Positions 24,684-33,591 of a stretch of 64,000 nt of DNA are shown here, in pieces. Origin of the DNA: UBA4486 sp041984885 (lineage in GTDB: Bacteria; Pseudomonadota; Gammaproteobacteria; Eutrophobiales; Eutrophobiaceae); NCBI GenBank assembly GCA_041984885.1, contig JBHIXH010000009.1:10201-74200 (forward strand). Reading direction: 5' to 3'. Position numbers and translations under genes: made by a program. Position 1 is the first letter of the stretch, and every line of letters starts with the position of its first letter. A model generated the notes under the pieces. It had not been told where the DNA came from. It searched no databases and saw nothing but the letters and a program-made list of their open reading frames with translations.

Positions 24684-26609
24684 ATGAAATCACGTATAGA
24701 AAACAAACAGACAAAACTCGCCCAGGTACTGGGCCCGGTTGAAGATCTGGAAAACCATGTTCACGCAGACTGGTGGCGACACATTTTTAACGCGAATTAT
24801 CTACGTACGGACGGCGATGTCGTCGAGGACTCGGAAATTACTGCGAAAGAAATCGATCAGTTTATTGCTGCACTGGATCTGAAACCGGATGATCGCATTC
24901 TCGACCTGTGTTGCGGTCAGGGCCGCCATGCACTGGAACTGGCACGCCGTGGTTACAATAACGTTGCCGGCCTGGATCGATCCCATTACCTGATCACGCG
25001 CGCACGTAAACTGAACAAGCAGCAGGGACTCAATGTCGAGTTCCGCGAGGGCGATGCCCGCAAGTTGCGATTTAAAACGGATTCTTTTGATGTGGTCATT
25101 ATTCCGGGTAACAGCTTCGGCTACTTTGAATCCCTGAAAGAAGACAGCCGTGTGCTGGAAGAAGTACGGCGCGTGTTAAAACCGGATGGCAGGTTGTTGA
25201 TTGATGTCACTGATGGTGACTACATGCGTAAACATTTTGAACCGAGAAGCTGGGAATGGATAGATAAAAACTATTTCGTGTGCCGGGAACGTTCGCTATC
25301 AAAAAGTGGTGATCAGTTAATCTCGCGTGAAGTCATCACGCATGTAAGCAAGGGTGTGCTTGCCGATCAGTTTTATGCCGAGCGTTTATATACGTTCGCG
25401 GACCTGTCCGGCTTACTCGACAAAGTCGGTTTCGTGAACATTCTCGAACACAGCAACCTGGCCGCCGAATCAAAACGCAACCAGGATCTCGGTATGATGG
25501 CGATGCGGATCATCATTACAGCGAGGATTCAAAAGGAATGGGCGCCGGCGGTTGAACAGAAAAAAACCGAGACAGTTGTCGTATTAATGGGCGACCCGAA
25601 ACGGACGGACAAGGTCAAACCGAACAGTAGCTTTGATGAAGATGATTACCAGACCATCGACCTGTTGAAGGAGGCACTGGCCAGTCTGAAACAGTATGAA
25701 TTTGTCTACCTGAATGATCATGAAAACCTGATCCGCGATTTACAGACGTATAAAAATAAATGCAGCTTTGTATTAAACCTGTGTGACGAGGGATTTAATA
25801 ATGAAGCTGAAAAGGAATTACATGTCAGTGCACTGCTGGAAATACTTGGCATACCTTACACTGGCGGTTCGCCGCAATGTTTGTCGTATTGTTATGACAA
25901 ATCACTGGTGCGGGGTGTCGCCAGCGAAATGGATGTGCCGGTACCGAAAGCGTTTACCATTAAACCGGATGATGTACATTACATTGACTTTCCTATCAAT
26001 TTCCCGGTCATCGTCAAACCGAATTTCGGTGACTCCAGCTTTGGTATTACCACGAAAAATGTTTGTTATGATGGCCCGTCGCTGGAGAATGCGATCATCC
26101 AGGTACGCGACAAGTTCGGTTACGATAAACCAATCCTGGTTGAGGAGTTATTGACCGGTAAGGACCTGAGCGTCGGCATTATTGGCAACGTCAGTTCCAA
26201 TTACACGGTACTGCCGATTATTCATGAAGACTACTCCTGTTTGCCGGAAGGTATGCCGCAGATCTGTGGTTATGAAGCGAAATGGGATCCATCGTCTCCG
26301 TACTGGCAGATCCAGTCAAAGCCGGCCGGGTTGGCCGAAGACATAGAGCGTTTTCTTGTCGCCAGTTGCCTGAAACTGTTTGAACGACTGGATTGTCGGG
26401 ATTACGCGCGCTTTGACTGGCGACTTGATGCGAACGGCGATCCGAAACTGCTCGAGGTCAACCCGAACCCGGGCTGGTGCTGGGACGGTCACCTGGCAAA
26501 AATGGCAAAGCTGGACAATATAGAATATGCCGCCATGTTGAAAATGATCCTGGATGCCTGCCGTGAACGGACGGAATACCGGTTATTACGGCCAGCAACA
26601 GTGCAATAA
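24684..26609 (+). CDS. Methyltransferase-ATP-grasp (D-Ala-D-Ala ligase-like) fusion protein
   Basis: A 641-residue two-domain protein. Residues about 30-290 form a class I SAM methyltransferase: motif I ILDLCCGQGRHALELA, VAGLDRSHYLI, then PGNSFGYF and EVRRVLKPDGRLLIDV. Residues about 305-630 form an ATP-grasp ligase of the D-Ala-D-Ala ligase type: LGIPYTGGSPQCLSYCYDKS, FPVIVKPNFGDSSFGI, ILVEELLTGKDLSVGI and the Mg-binding KLLEVNPNPGW. ATP-grasp ligases join a carboxylate to an amine through an acyl-phosphate. The fused methyltransferase suggests the product or a substrate is methylated. The Shine-Dalgarno is ACAGGAA. It follows the AstE-like deacylase by 97 bp. Product unknown. Confidence 0.85.
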   Translation: MKSRIENKQTKLAQVLGPVEDLENHVHADWWRHIFNANYLRTDGDVVEDSEITAKEIDQFIAALDLKPDDRILDLCCGQGRHALELARRGYNNVAGLDRSHYLITRARKLNKQQGLNVEFREGDARKLRFKTDSFDVVIIPGNSFGYFESLKEDSRVLEEVRRVLKPDGRLLIDVTDGDYMRKHFEPRSWEWIDKNYFVCRERSLSKSGDQLISREVITHVSKGVLADQFYAERLYTFADLSGLLDKVGFVNILEHSNLAAESKRNQDLGMMAMRIIITARIQKEWAPAVEQKKTETVVVLMGDPKRTDKVKPNSSFDEDDYQTIDLLKEALASLKQYEFVYLNDHENLIRDLQTYKNKCSFVLNLCDEGFNNEAEKELHVSALLEILGIPYTGGSPQCLSYCYDKSLVRGVASEMDVPVPKAFTIKPDDVHYIDFPINFPVIVKPNFGDSSFGITTKNVCYDGPSLENAIIQVRDKFGYDKPILVEELLTGKDLSVGIIGNVSSNYTVLPIIHEDYSCLPEGMPQICGYEAKWDPSSPYWQIQSKPAGLAEDIERFLVASCLKLFERLDCRDYARFDWRLDANGDPKLLEVNPNPGWCWDGHLAKMAKLDNIEYAAMLKMILDACRERTEYRLLRPATVQ

Positions 26610-26622
26610 TCAACAGGATTAA

Positions 26623-26925
26623 TCAGGCATTCCAGAGATACGTCGCGAATGTGATTTGGTTCTTTTCATCAATCCTGACGCCTTCTTCCTGCAACAGGAT
26701 TTTCTGATAGTCGTGCATGCCGGACGGGCGTGGACTGATCCGGCCCTGCGCGTTGACGACACGGTGCCACGGAATCGAGTTGTCTTTCAGTCTCGATAAG
26801 ACCTGACCGACAAGGCGGGCACGGCGCGGTAAACCGGCAAGCTCGGCGACCTGTCCGTAGGTCGCGACTTTGCCCTCGGGAATTTTTTTTACAACATCAA
26901 GAATGGCCTGTTCAGATGTGCTCAA
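26623..26925 (-). CDS. Alkyltransferase-like protein (ATL; MGMT homologue lacking the catalytic Cys)
   Basis: A 100-residue protein equivalent to the C-terminal DNA-binding domain of O6-alkylguanine-DNA alkyltransferase. Where MGMT has PCHRVV, this has IPWHRVV, so Trp replaces the alkyl-acceptor Cys, the hallmark of ATL proteins. These bind O6-alkylguanine and hand it to nucleotide excision repair. The GKVATYGQVAELAG and RARLVGQVLSRL helix-turn-helix elements are intact. The start is TTG at 26925, supported by AAGGGA upstream. It lies 11 bp after the SMP-30-like gene stop. Confidence 0.88.
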   Translation of the reverse strand: MSTSEQAILDVVKKIPEGKVATYGQVAELAGLPRRARLVGQVLSRLKDNSIPWHRVVNAQGRISPRPSGMHDYQKILLQEEGVRIDEKNQITFATYLWNA

Positions 26926-26936
26926 GCAATAATCCC

Positions 26937-27797
26937 TTACTTGACCTGGTAGGCAACCAGTGTGTTATTCAACATCATGGGGATGAATATCTGTTTTTTC
27001 CAGGGTAAATACTCCAGATCGGCTGAACCCTTTTCCAGTTCCAGCAGCTTTTTGACGTTACCGTAGCGGTCAATATGAAACAGGCCGCCATTGAACCAGT
27101 CAGTCACATAAAAGGCATCATCGACCGGTTCGACACCGTCGAGATTGCCAACCGGTTGTCCATCGCCGAGACTGCGAATGGCTCTGTCGTGGTAGTTCAC
27201 CGCTTTCATATGGCCGGGTATAGCGGTGGTAAATCCGTCTGTCATCTTACCCCAGGCACCGATGACCAGTTGCAAACGTTCTGCATGCAGGCCGTTCGGG
27301 TTATCCAGGTCGGTATCAGTCAGCCAGACCGAAAAGGCACCGTCCTTGAGCAGATGAATGCGGTTGGTCACCATATCGGAGACATAGACGCTGCCATCCT
27401 CTGCTACCGTGACGTCGTTTAGAAATTTTGCCTCGTTATCGACATACTTGTTCAGTATCGATGCACTGGTTAAATCAATTTCAACCAGTGTATCAATGTC
27501 AGTGACATACAGCCGGTCATTGAAAACCGCCAGTCCTTTCGGTGCATCCAGACCGCCAAGCCAGTTTTCCTCGATCATTTTGCCATCGACACTGACTTTT
27601 GAAATATAGCCGTTTCCGTCCCTGGCATCCGGGGCACCATTGATATTCGACACGTACAACACACCATTGCGGGCATCATAGATGACCGATTCGGGTGCGC
27701 TTAAACCTTCCAGCTTCCACACCAGCTGCAGGGATTCGGCGCTGGTCCATTGTGTGAGAATAAAAGCCAGAAAAATAAATAACGAAAAGTGTTTCAT
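26937..27797 (-). CDS. SMP-30/gluconolactonase-like periplasmic beta-propeller protein
   Basis: A 286-residue protein with a signal peptide (cleavage near WTSAES, residue 20) and repeated blades such as VLYVSNINGAPDARDGNGYI, DRLYVTDIDTLVEID, VYVSDMVTNRIH and FYVTDWFNGGLFHID. The pattern fits SMP-30/LRE or NHL-type six-bladed propellers, some of which are Ca-dependent lactonases. The metal ligands cannot be confirmed by eye, so catalytic function is uncertain. It is followed by the ATL gene on the same strand. Confidence 0.75.
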   Translation of the reverse strand: MKHFSLFIFLAFILTQWTSAESLQLVWKLEGLSAPESVIYDARNGVLYVSNINGAPDARDGNGYISKVSVDGKMIEENWLGGLDAPKGLAVFNDRLYVTDIDTLVEIDLTSASILNKYVDNEAKFLNDVTVAEDGSVYVSDMVTNRIHLLKDGAFSVWLTDTDLDNPNGLHAERLQLVIGAWGKMTDGFTTAIPGHMKAVNYHDRAIRSLGDGQPVGNLDGVEPVDDAFYVTDWFNGGLFHIDRYGNVKKLLELEKGSADLEYLPWKKQIFIPMMLNNTLVAYQVK

Positions 27798-27875
27798 AGG
27801 AATACTCCATTACAGCTGAATTGATTGCATCATTGTTACCTGTGCGCATGACAGGTAGATGAACCGGTTTTATAA

Positions 27876-28229
27876 CTACTGGTTTAACTGATGCAGAATA
27901 AAATTATAAATAAATGCGGGAAGTTCGCAACCCTGTTCGGTGACTATCCGGTTTATGGTCGCGGCATCGACGAGCCCGTCCTGTACAAGGATCGGCGATT
28001 TTTTCATCTTCATGACCTTTTGTTCACCGTCATCGACCGCGTGATGAGAAAACCCCTGCTCACGGTTCCAGCTTAACGCGTGTTCATCCTTGCCCTTGTT
28101 GTAGCAAATCTGGAACTTCTCGATCTGCCCGTCGTCATCCACCCAGACAAATAAATCGGTGTTCGCGTCGGTGAACCAGCGTTTTGCCGGTTCGTTCTCA
28201 GTCGGGCTGACGGGGATTTCTCTTAGCAT
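27876..28229 (-). CDS. Conserved hypothetical protein downstream of trpC
   Basis: A 117-residue soluble protein I cannot name. It contains a strand-rich N-terminal half (KRWFTDANTDLFVWVDDDG, IEKFQICYNKG) and a helical C-terminus (ELPAFIYNFILHQLNQ). The ATG at 28229 is used rather than a TTG at 28244 that would overlap trpC. It lies 11 bp after the trpC stop and is probably the last gene of the rpe-gph-trpEGDC unit. Confidence 0.7.
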   Translation of the reverse strand: MLREIPVSPTENEPAKRWFTDANTDLFVWVDDDGQIEKFQICYNKGKDEHALSWNREQGFSHHAVDDGEQKVMKMKKSPILVQDGLVDAATINRIVTEQGCELPAFIYNFILHQLNQ

Positions 28230-28240
28230 GGAGCCTGATA

Positions 28241-29044
28241 TCAAGTGTTAAAAAACAATTCCTTGAGTTTACTACCGGGGTCATTGGAATTCATGAATGC
28301 TTCACCCACGAGAAACGCATTGACATCGCGTTTACGCATCAGTTGTACATCTTCCGTTGTGTGTATGCCACTTTCTGTTACCACGGTGCGGTCATGGAAG
28401 ACATCGGTTAACAGGCCGAGCGTGGTTTCCAGGTCTGTTTCGAACGTACGTAAATTACGGTTGTTTATGCCAATTAAAGGCGTACGTAACATCAGACCGC
28501 GTTCCAGTTCTTCGCGGTCGTGCACCTCGATCAGGGTATCGATATTACATTCATTCGCGACACCAACGAGGTCCTGCATTTGCATGTCACTGAGAGCGGC
28601 CACGATGATCAGGACACAATCAGCGCCCAGTGCCCGCGATTCATAGATTTGATACGGATCGATCATAAAGTCCTTGCGGATCACCGGCAGTGAACAGGAG
28701 TTGCGTGCTGCTATCAGATGATCGTCATCGCCATGAAAATAGGTAATATCGGTCAAAACCGACAGACAGGCCGCGCCGGCATCCTCATACGAGCGGGCGA
28801 TTTTGTCCGGTTCGTAGTTTTCCCGTATCACGCCCTTGCTGGGTGACGCCTTTTTACATTCGGCGATGACGGCCGGCAGGCCCTGTTCAATCTTGGCGGA
28901 AATTCCGGCAAAAAAACCGCGCGTCGGCTCCATGTCGTCAGCGGCACTACGAACATGCGCGAGCTTTTTTTTCGACTGGCGATAATCCAGTTCTTCCTGT
29001 TTTGTCCGCAGGATTTTTTTCAGTATGTCCGGTGTGTCTTGCAT
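28241..29044 (-). CDS. trpC: Indole-3-glycerol phosphate synthase
   Basis: A 267-residue TIM-barrel enzyme converting CdRP to indole-3-glycerol phosphate in tryptophan synthesis. Recognisable are VIAECKKASPSKGVIRE (catalytic Lys), LSVLTDITYFHG, PVIRKDFMIDPYQIYESRALGAD, IGINNRNLRTF and VTESGIHTTEDV. It is the monofunctional form, without fused TrpF. It starts 7 bp after trpD. Confidence 0.96.
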   Translation of the reverse strand: MQDTPDILKKILRTKQEELDYRQSKKKLAHVRSAADDMEPTRGFFAGISAKIEQGLPAVIAECKKASPSKGVIRENYEPDKIARSYEDAGAACLSVLTDITYFHGDDDHLIAARNSCSLPVIRKDFMIDPYQIYESRALGADCVLIIVAALSDMQMQDLVGVANECNIDTLIEVHDREELERGLMLRTPLIGINNRNLRTFETDLETTLGLLTDVFHDRTVVTESGIHTTEDVQLMRKRDVNAFLVGEAFMNSNDPGSKLKELFFNT

Positions 29045-29051
29045 CGGGGCG

Positions 29052-30068
29052 CTAAAAAGATTTTGTCAATTCTACCAGTTGAGTCAGTTTTTCCATCGCC
29101 TTGCCGCTGGCAATTGTGGCATCAGCCTGTGCCACACCTGCTGCCAGGGTCTCACTGACATTCGCAGCGTACAGTGCGGCGCCGGCGTTTAAACAGACGA
29201 TATCACGCGCAGGGCCAAGTTTATTATTTAATACATCATGAAGGACGGAAAGACTCTGTTCGACGCCATCGACGGCAATGGTTTCCAATGAGGAATTTTT
29301 CAGGCCAAAGTCCTGTGGTTGAATCTGGTAATTGTTTATGTTGTTGTCTTTTAATTCACATATATGTGTCGGGGCAGCGATACTGATCTCATCGAGTCCG
29401 TCCCCGGCATGTACAATCAATACATGTTGACTGCCAAGTTGTTGCAGACATTCGGCCAGCGGTTGCAGCCACTGCCGGTCAAAAACACCGAGCACCTGGT
29501 TCGGTGCGGCAGCCGGGTTCGTTAATGGTCCAAGCAGGTTAAACAATGTGCGTGCGCCCAGTTCCCTGCGTGGGCCGATTGCATGTTTCATGGCCGAGTG
29601 GTGCATCGGTGCAAACATGAAACCGATACCGATCTGGTTAATACACTGACTCACCTGTGTTGCAGTCAAATCCAGCCGCACACCGGCTGCCTCCAGCAGG
29701 TCTGCACTGCCGGATTTACTTGAGACCGAGCGGTTGCCATGTTTGGCGACGCTGGCACCGGCTGCAGCGACAACGAAAGCGGATGTGGTCGAAATATTAA
29801 ACGTGTTCGCACCATCGCCACCGGTACCACAGGTATCAACCAGATGATCCGATTCAACCTGCACTTTCTCGGATAAATTACGCATCACCTCGGCGGCTGC
29901 CGAGATCTCGCTGACACTTTCGCCTTTCATCCTTAACGCCACGATAAACCCGGCAATCTGTGCATCCGTACATTGCCCGGTCATGATCGCCTGCATCGCT
30001 GCCTGCATTTGATCGTGCGTCAGGTCTTCTTTATTGATGACGCTGTTGATGGCCTGTTTGATATCCAC
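29052..30068 (-). CDS. trpD: Anthranilate phosphoribosyltransferase
   Basis: A 338-residue enzyme transferring phosphoribosyl from PRPP to anthranilate. The PRPP motif is DTCGTGGDGANTFNIST, followed by KHGNRSVSSKSGSADLLEAAG and the anthranilate-site segment HHSAMKHAIGPRRELG. The start is GTG at 30068, 2 bp after the trpG stop. Its PRPP would come from the prs product. Confidence 0.96.
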   Translation of the reverse strand: MDIKQAINSVINKEDLTHDQMQAAMQAIMTGQCTDAQIAGFIVALRMKGESVSEISAAAEVMRNLSEKVQVESDHLVDTCGTGGDGANTFNISTTSAFVVAAAGASVAKHGNRSVSSKSGSADLLEAAGVRLDLTATQVSQCINQIGIGFMFAPMHHSAMKHAIGPRRELGARTLFNLLGPLTNPAAAPNQVLGVFDRQWLQPLAECLQQLGSQHVLIVHAGDGLDEISIAAPTHICELKDNNINNYQIQPQDFGLKNSSLETIAVDGVEQSLSVLHDVLNNKLGPARDIVCLNAGAALYAANVSETLAAGVAQADATIASGKAMEKLTQLVELTKSF

Positions 30069-30070
30069 GA

Positions 30071-30652
30071 TCAGTTTTGCTGAAGGAAATTTTGTAATAT
30101 CTCGTGCCCGTATGCAGTCAATATAGACTCGGGATGAAACTGCACACCGGAGATAGACAGCTCTTTGTGTTTAACACCCATGATCTCATCGATCTCACCT
30201 TGCTCATTGGTTGTCCAGGCCGTGACCTGCAGACAATCCGGCAATGTATCTTTATCGATAACGAGTGAATGATAACGGGTCGCGGTAAACGGGTTATCAA
30301 ATCCCTGGAACACATCATCTCCGGTATGGTGAATCTCGGATGTTTTTCCATGCATGATCTGCTTCGCATGCACGATCTTGCCGCCAAATACCTGGCCGAT
30401 ACTTTGATGACCAAGGCAGACGCCGAGAATCGGCACGTTGCCCTTGAATTGTTCGATCACCTGCATCGAGATGCCAGCCTCGTTCGGGGTGCAAGGGCCC
30501 GGTGAGATGACAATATGATCCGGTGCCAGTTTTTCTATCTCATCGACGTCAATCGCATCATTACGAAATACCTGCACATCCTGGCCCAGTTCACCGAGAT
30601 ATTGCACCAGGTTGTACGTAAACGAATCATAATTGTCGATCATTAACAGCAT
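30071..30652 (-). CDS. trpG: Anthranilate synthase glutamine amidotransferase subunit
   Basis: A 193-residue class I glutamine amidotransferase with the catalytic Cys in PILGVCLGHQSIGQ and the His-Glu pair in GVQFHPESILT. It also carries the IDNYDSFTYNLVQYLGELG start typical of TrpG/PabA. It supplies ammonia to TrpE and may also serve aminodeoxychorismate synthase. It lies between trpE and trpD; fourteen bases separate it from trpE. Confidence 0.95.
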   Translation of the reverse strand: MLLMIDNYDSFTYNLVQYLGELGQDVQVFRNDAIDVDEIEKLAPDHIVISPGPCTPNEAGISMQVIEQFKGNVPILGVCLGHQSIGQVFGGKIVHAKQIMHGKTSEIHHTGDDVFQGFDNPFTATRYHSLVIDKDTLPDCLQVTAWTTNEQGEIDEIMGVKHKELSISGVQFHPESILTAYGHEILQNFLQQN

Positions 30653-30666
30653 TATCGTTTTACCTT

Positions 30667-32145
30667 TCAGCCATCCAGGCCCTGTTCGGCCATTGCGACC
30701 GCACGAAAGATCGCGCGACCTTTATTCATTGTCTCATCCCATTCGTTTTCCGGCACGGAATCGGCCACGATGCCGGCACCGGCCTGTATATTCAACGTGT
30801 GATTCTTGATGATGGCGGTGCGGATGGCAATCGCGGTGTCCATGTTACCGTTCCAGGCCAGGTAACCGACTGCACCGGCATACACACCACGTTTGACCGG
30901 TTCCAGTTCGTCAATGATCTCCATTGCACGAATCTTCGGTGCGCCGGAAACTGTTCCTGCCGGAAACGTGGCTCGCAGCACATCGATCGCACTGACGTCG
31001 TCCGGTAGTTCGCCGATCACGTTGGAAACAATATGCATCACGTGAGAATAATGTTCGATGATCATTTTATCGGTTAACTCGACGCTGCCCATTTTTGCAA
31101 CGCGGCCAATATCGTTTCGACCCAGATCGATCAACATCAGGTGTTCGGCCAGCTCTTTCGGATCGGCCAGCAGATCAGCTTCCAGTTCACGATCCTCGTG
31201 TTCATTTTTACCGCGTGGCCGTGTGCCGGCAATGGGGCGTACCGTGACTTCATGGTCTTCCTTGCGTACGAGGATCTCCGGCGATGAACCAACAATATGA
31301 AAATCTTCCAGGTCCAGGAAATACATATACGGCGATGGGTTCAGGCAACGTAGCGAACGATATAAATTGATCGGTGGTGCCTCGAACGGGATCGACAGGC
31401 GTTGCGACAGGACCACCTGCATCGTATCACCCTCAACGATGTAGTCTTTAATGCGTTCCACCCCGGCCATGTATTTTTCCTGGGAGAAACCCGAGACAAA
31501 ATCCGATTCGTTCACCTGCCGTGTCGTCTGGGTCTTGATATCCGGCAACGTACCATTTTGCAGTTTATGGGCTAACTGGTTTAACTGGTGCACGGCGCGG
31601 GCATAGGCGTTCTCTTCTTCCGGGTTCGCCAGCACGATCAAATACAGCTTGCCGCTCAGGTTATCGAATACGATGACCTGTTCGGAGACCATTAACAACA
31701 CATCGGGGCAGCCTAACGGGTCTTCTTTCGTCTCTTTCTTTAATCGCGATTCAATATATTGAATCGTCTCGTAGCCAAAGTAGCCGACAAGTCCACCGTT
31801 AAACCGGGGCATGCCCTCAACTTCGGCAACTCGAAAGTCGGACTGAAACGATTCAATTTCAGCCAGTGGATCTTCCGCGCTGAATTGTTCAATCAACTCA
31901 CCGTCCTGTTCCAGCGAGATCTGATTCCCGTGGACTTTTAATATGGTCGATGCGGGTAAACCGATGATCGAATAACGGCCCCACTTCTCACCGCCCTGTA
32001 CCGACTCAAACAGGTAGGTATACGGGCCATTTGCCAGCTTCAGGTAAGCACTTAACGGCGTTTCCAGGTCTGCCAGAACTTCACGCATTAACGGGATACG
32101 GTTGTAACCCTGTTCAGCCAGCTGTTGAAACTGTTCCGGTGTCAT
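30667..32145 (-). CDS. trpE: Anthranilate synthase component I
   Basis: A 492-residue chorismate-utilising enzyme. The C-terminal core has SPEILVRKEDHEVTVRPIAGTRPRG, DLGRNDIGRVAK, FPAGTVSGAPKIRAMEIIDELEP and GAVGYLAWNGNMDTAIAIRT. The N-terminal feedback region contains a GPYTYLFESVQGGEKWGRYS stretch likely to bind tryptophan. The ATG overlaps the gph stop by 4 bp (ATGA). Confidence 0.96.
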   Translation of the reverse strand: MTPEQFQQLAEQGYNRIPLMREVLADLETPLSAYLKLANGPYTYLFESVQGGEKWGRYSIIGLPASTILKVHGNQISLEQDGELIEQFSAEDPLAEIESFQSDFRVAEVEGMPRFNGGLVGYFGYETIQYIESRLKKETKEDPLGCPDVLLMVSEQVIVFDNLSGKLYLIVLANPEEENAYARAVHQLNQLAHKLQNGTLPDIKTQTTRQVNESDFVSGFSQEKYMAGVERIKDYIVEGDTMQVVLSQRLSIPFEAPPINLYRSLRCLNPSPYMYFLDLEDFHIVGSSPEILVRKEDHEVTVRPIAGTRPRGKNEHEDRELEADLLADPKELAEHLMLIDLGRNDIGRVAKMGSVELTDKMIIEHYSHVMHIVSNVIGELPDDVSAIDVLRATFPAGTVSGAPKIRAMEIIDELEPVKRGVYAGAVGYLAWNGNMDTAIAIRTAIIKNHTLNIQAGAGIVADSVPENEWDETMNKGRAIFRAVAMAEQGLDG

Positions 32146-32813
32146 GCCAGCAGATGGTCAGGTAATTCTGCCAGTGAATCAACGACGGCATCCGGTTCGG
32201 CGTCACGGATATCGCAACCGCGGTTATAACCATAACTGACACATAAAACATTAAACTCGGCCGCGCGGGCGGCATCGACATCATTGGTCGAGTCACCGAT
32301 CATCAAGGCGTTTTCCGGCCGCACGGAAAAATAATTGGCCGCGTGCAGCAACGGTAACGGATCGGGTTTTCTTTCCGGCAGTGTGTCACCGCAAATGACA
32401 ATGCCAAAATCATCGTAGATATCCAGCGTATGCAACAATATCTCGGTGAAACGCGTGCGTTTATTCGTGACACAGCCGAGATTCAGTTCATTCTCTTTTA
32501 AAAACTCGAGACCTTCTGACACACCGGGATAAAAGCGGCTGTGTCTGGCGGCGTTGTCGGCATAGATGTCCATAAACAACGGGAACGCCGTGGTAAAGTC
32601 CTCGGCATCCGGTTCGGCGTCATCGTCATCGGTCAGGGCGCGCTTGACCAGTTTTTCCAGGCCATCGCCAACCCAGTTTCTGACCTTGTCTTCACCACGT
32701 TGTGGCAAGCCGAGTTCGGTGCACATCAAATCAATGGAACAGGCCAGGTCCGGCACCGTATCGACCAGCGTGCCATCGAGATCAAGCAGCACCATTTCAA
32801 TATCGGAAAACAT
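32142..32813 (-). CDS. gph: Phosphoglycolate phosphatase
   Basis: A 223-residue HAD-family hydrolase with motif I LLDLDGTLVDT, cap domain, motif II LGCVTNKR, the Lys of PERKPDPLPLL and motif IV MIGDSTNDVDAARAA. It removes 2-phosphoglycolate. The position between rpe and trpE is conserved in gammaproteobacteria and supports Gph among HAD paralogues. Fifteen bases separate it from rpe. Confidence 0.92.
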   Translation of the reverse strand: MFSDIEMVLLDLDGTLVDTVPDLACSIDLMCTELGLPQRGEDKVRNWVGDGLEKLVKRALTDDDDAEPDAEDFTTAFPLFMDIYADNAARHSRFYPGVSEGLEFLKENELNLGCVTNKRTRFTEILLHTLDIYDDFGIVICGDTLPERKPDPLPLLHAANYFSVRPENALMIGDSTNDVDAARAAEFNVLCVSYGYNRGCDIRDAEPDAVVDSLAELPDHLLA

Positions 32814-32828
32814 CGCGGAAATATAACC

Positions 32829-33491
32829 TCAGCGGGCCAGCTGTGCGCGCATGGCATTGATTGTCGCGGAATAGTCGTCGCTGCCAAAGATGGCCGAACC
32901 GGCGACAAACGTGTCGGCACCGGCGGCGGCGATCTCGGCAATGTTGTCGACCTTTACGCCACCATCAATCTCGAGACGAATTTCATTTTCACTCGCATCG
33001 ATCAGCTTGCGCGCCTGCTTCAGCTTTTCCAGGCTGGAATGAATAAAAGACTGACCACCAAAACCCGGATTCACCGACATCAACAGGATCATGTCCAGCT
33101 TGTCGATGACATGCGGGATGACATCCAGCGGTGTCGCCGGGTTAAACACGAGACCGGCCTTGCAACCTTCATCCTTAATTAATTGCAGTGAGCGGTCGAT
33201 ATGTTCACTGGCTTCCGGGTGAAACGTGATGTAGCTGGCACCGGCCCTGGCAAACGCCGGGATGATGGCATCGACCGGTTTGATCATCAGGTGTACATCC
33301 AGCGGTGCGTTGATGCCATAGTCACGCAATGCCTGTACCACGATCGGACCGAACGTCAGGTTGGGGACATAGTGATTGTCCATCACATCGACGTGAATAA
33401 AGTCGGCACCGGCTTGCAACACGGTTTCGGCTTCCTGGCCGAGATTGGCCAGATCAGCCGAGAGAATCGAGGGGGCGATGACGTTATCCAT
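32829..33491 (-). CDS. rpe: Ribulose-phosphate 3-epimerase
   Basis: A 220-residue TIM-barrel epimerase of the pentose phosphate pathway. It begins APSILSADLANLGQEAE and continues with FIHVDVMDNHYVPNLTFGP, LDVHLMIKP, MSVNPGFGGQSFI and the EIDGGVK motif, with the metal-binding His and Asp residues present. It is the first gene of the rpe-gph-trpEGDC unit and diverges from the DUF3530 gene. Confidence 0.96.
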   Translation of the reverse strand: MDNVIAPSILSADLANLGQEAETVLQAGADFIHVDVMDNHYVPNLTFGPIVVQALRDYGINAPLDVHLMIKPVDAIIPAFARAGASYITFHPEASEHIDRSLQLIKDEGCKAGLVFNPATPLDVIPHVIDKLDMILLMSVNPGFGGQSFIHSSLEKLKQARKLIDASENEIRLEIDGGVKVDNIAEIAAAGADTFVAGSAIFGSDDYSATINAMRAQLAR

Positions 33492-33591
33492 TGTTTTTAT
33501 GTAAGTTTAATCAGTCGAAATGCAGCGCAACTTTACCTTATCATGTGAGGCGGTGCCAGATTATGAACCGCATTTTCAACCCGAAATTGTC

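Noticed and set aside
32541..33182. 213-codon plus-strand ORF over gph and rpe
   Set aside because: Antisense to two clear enzymes; Gln/Arg/Asp-rich shadow sequence with no recognisable motif.
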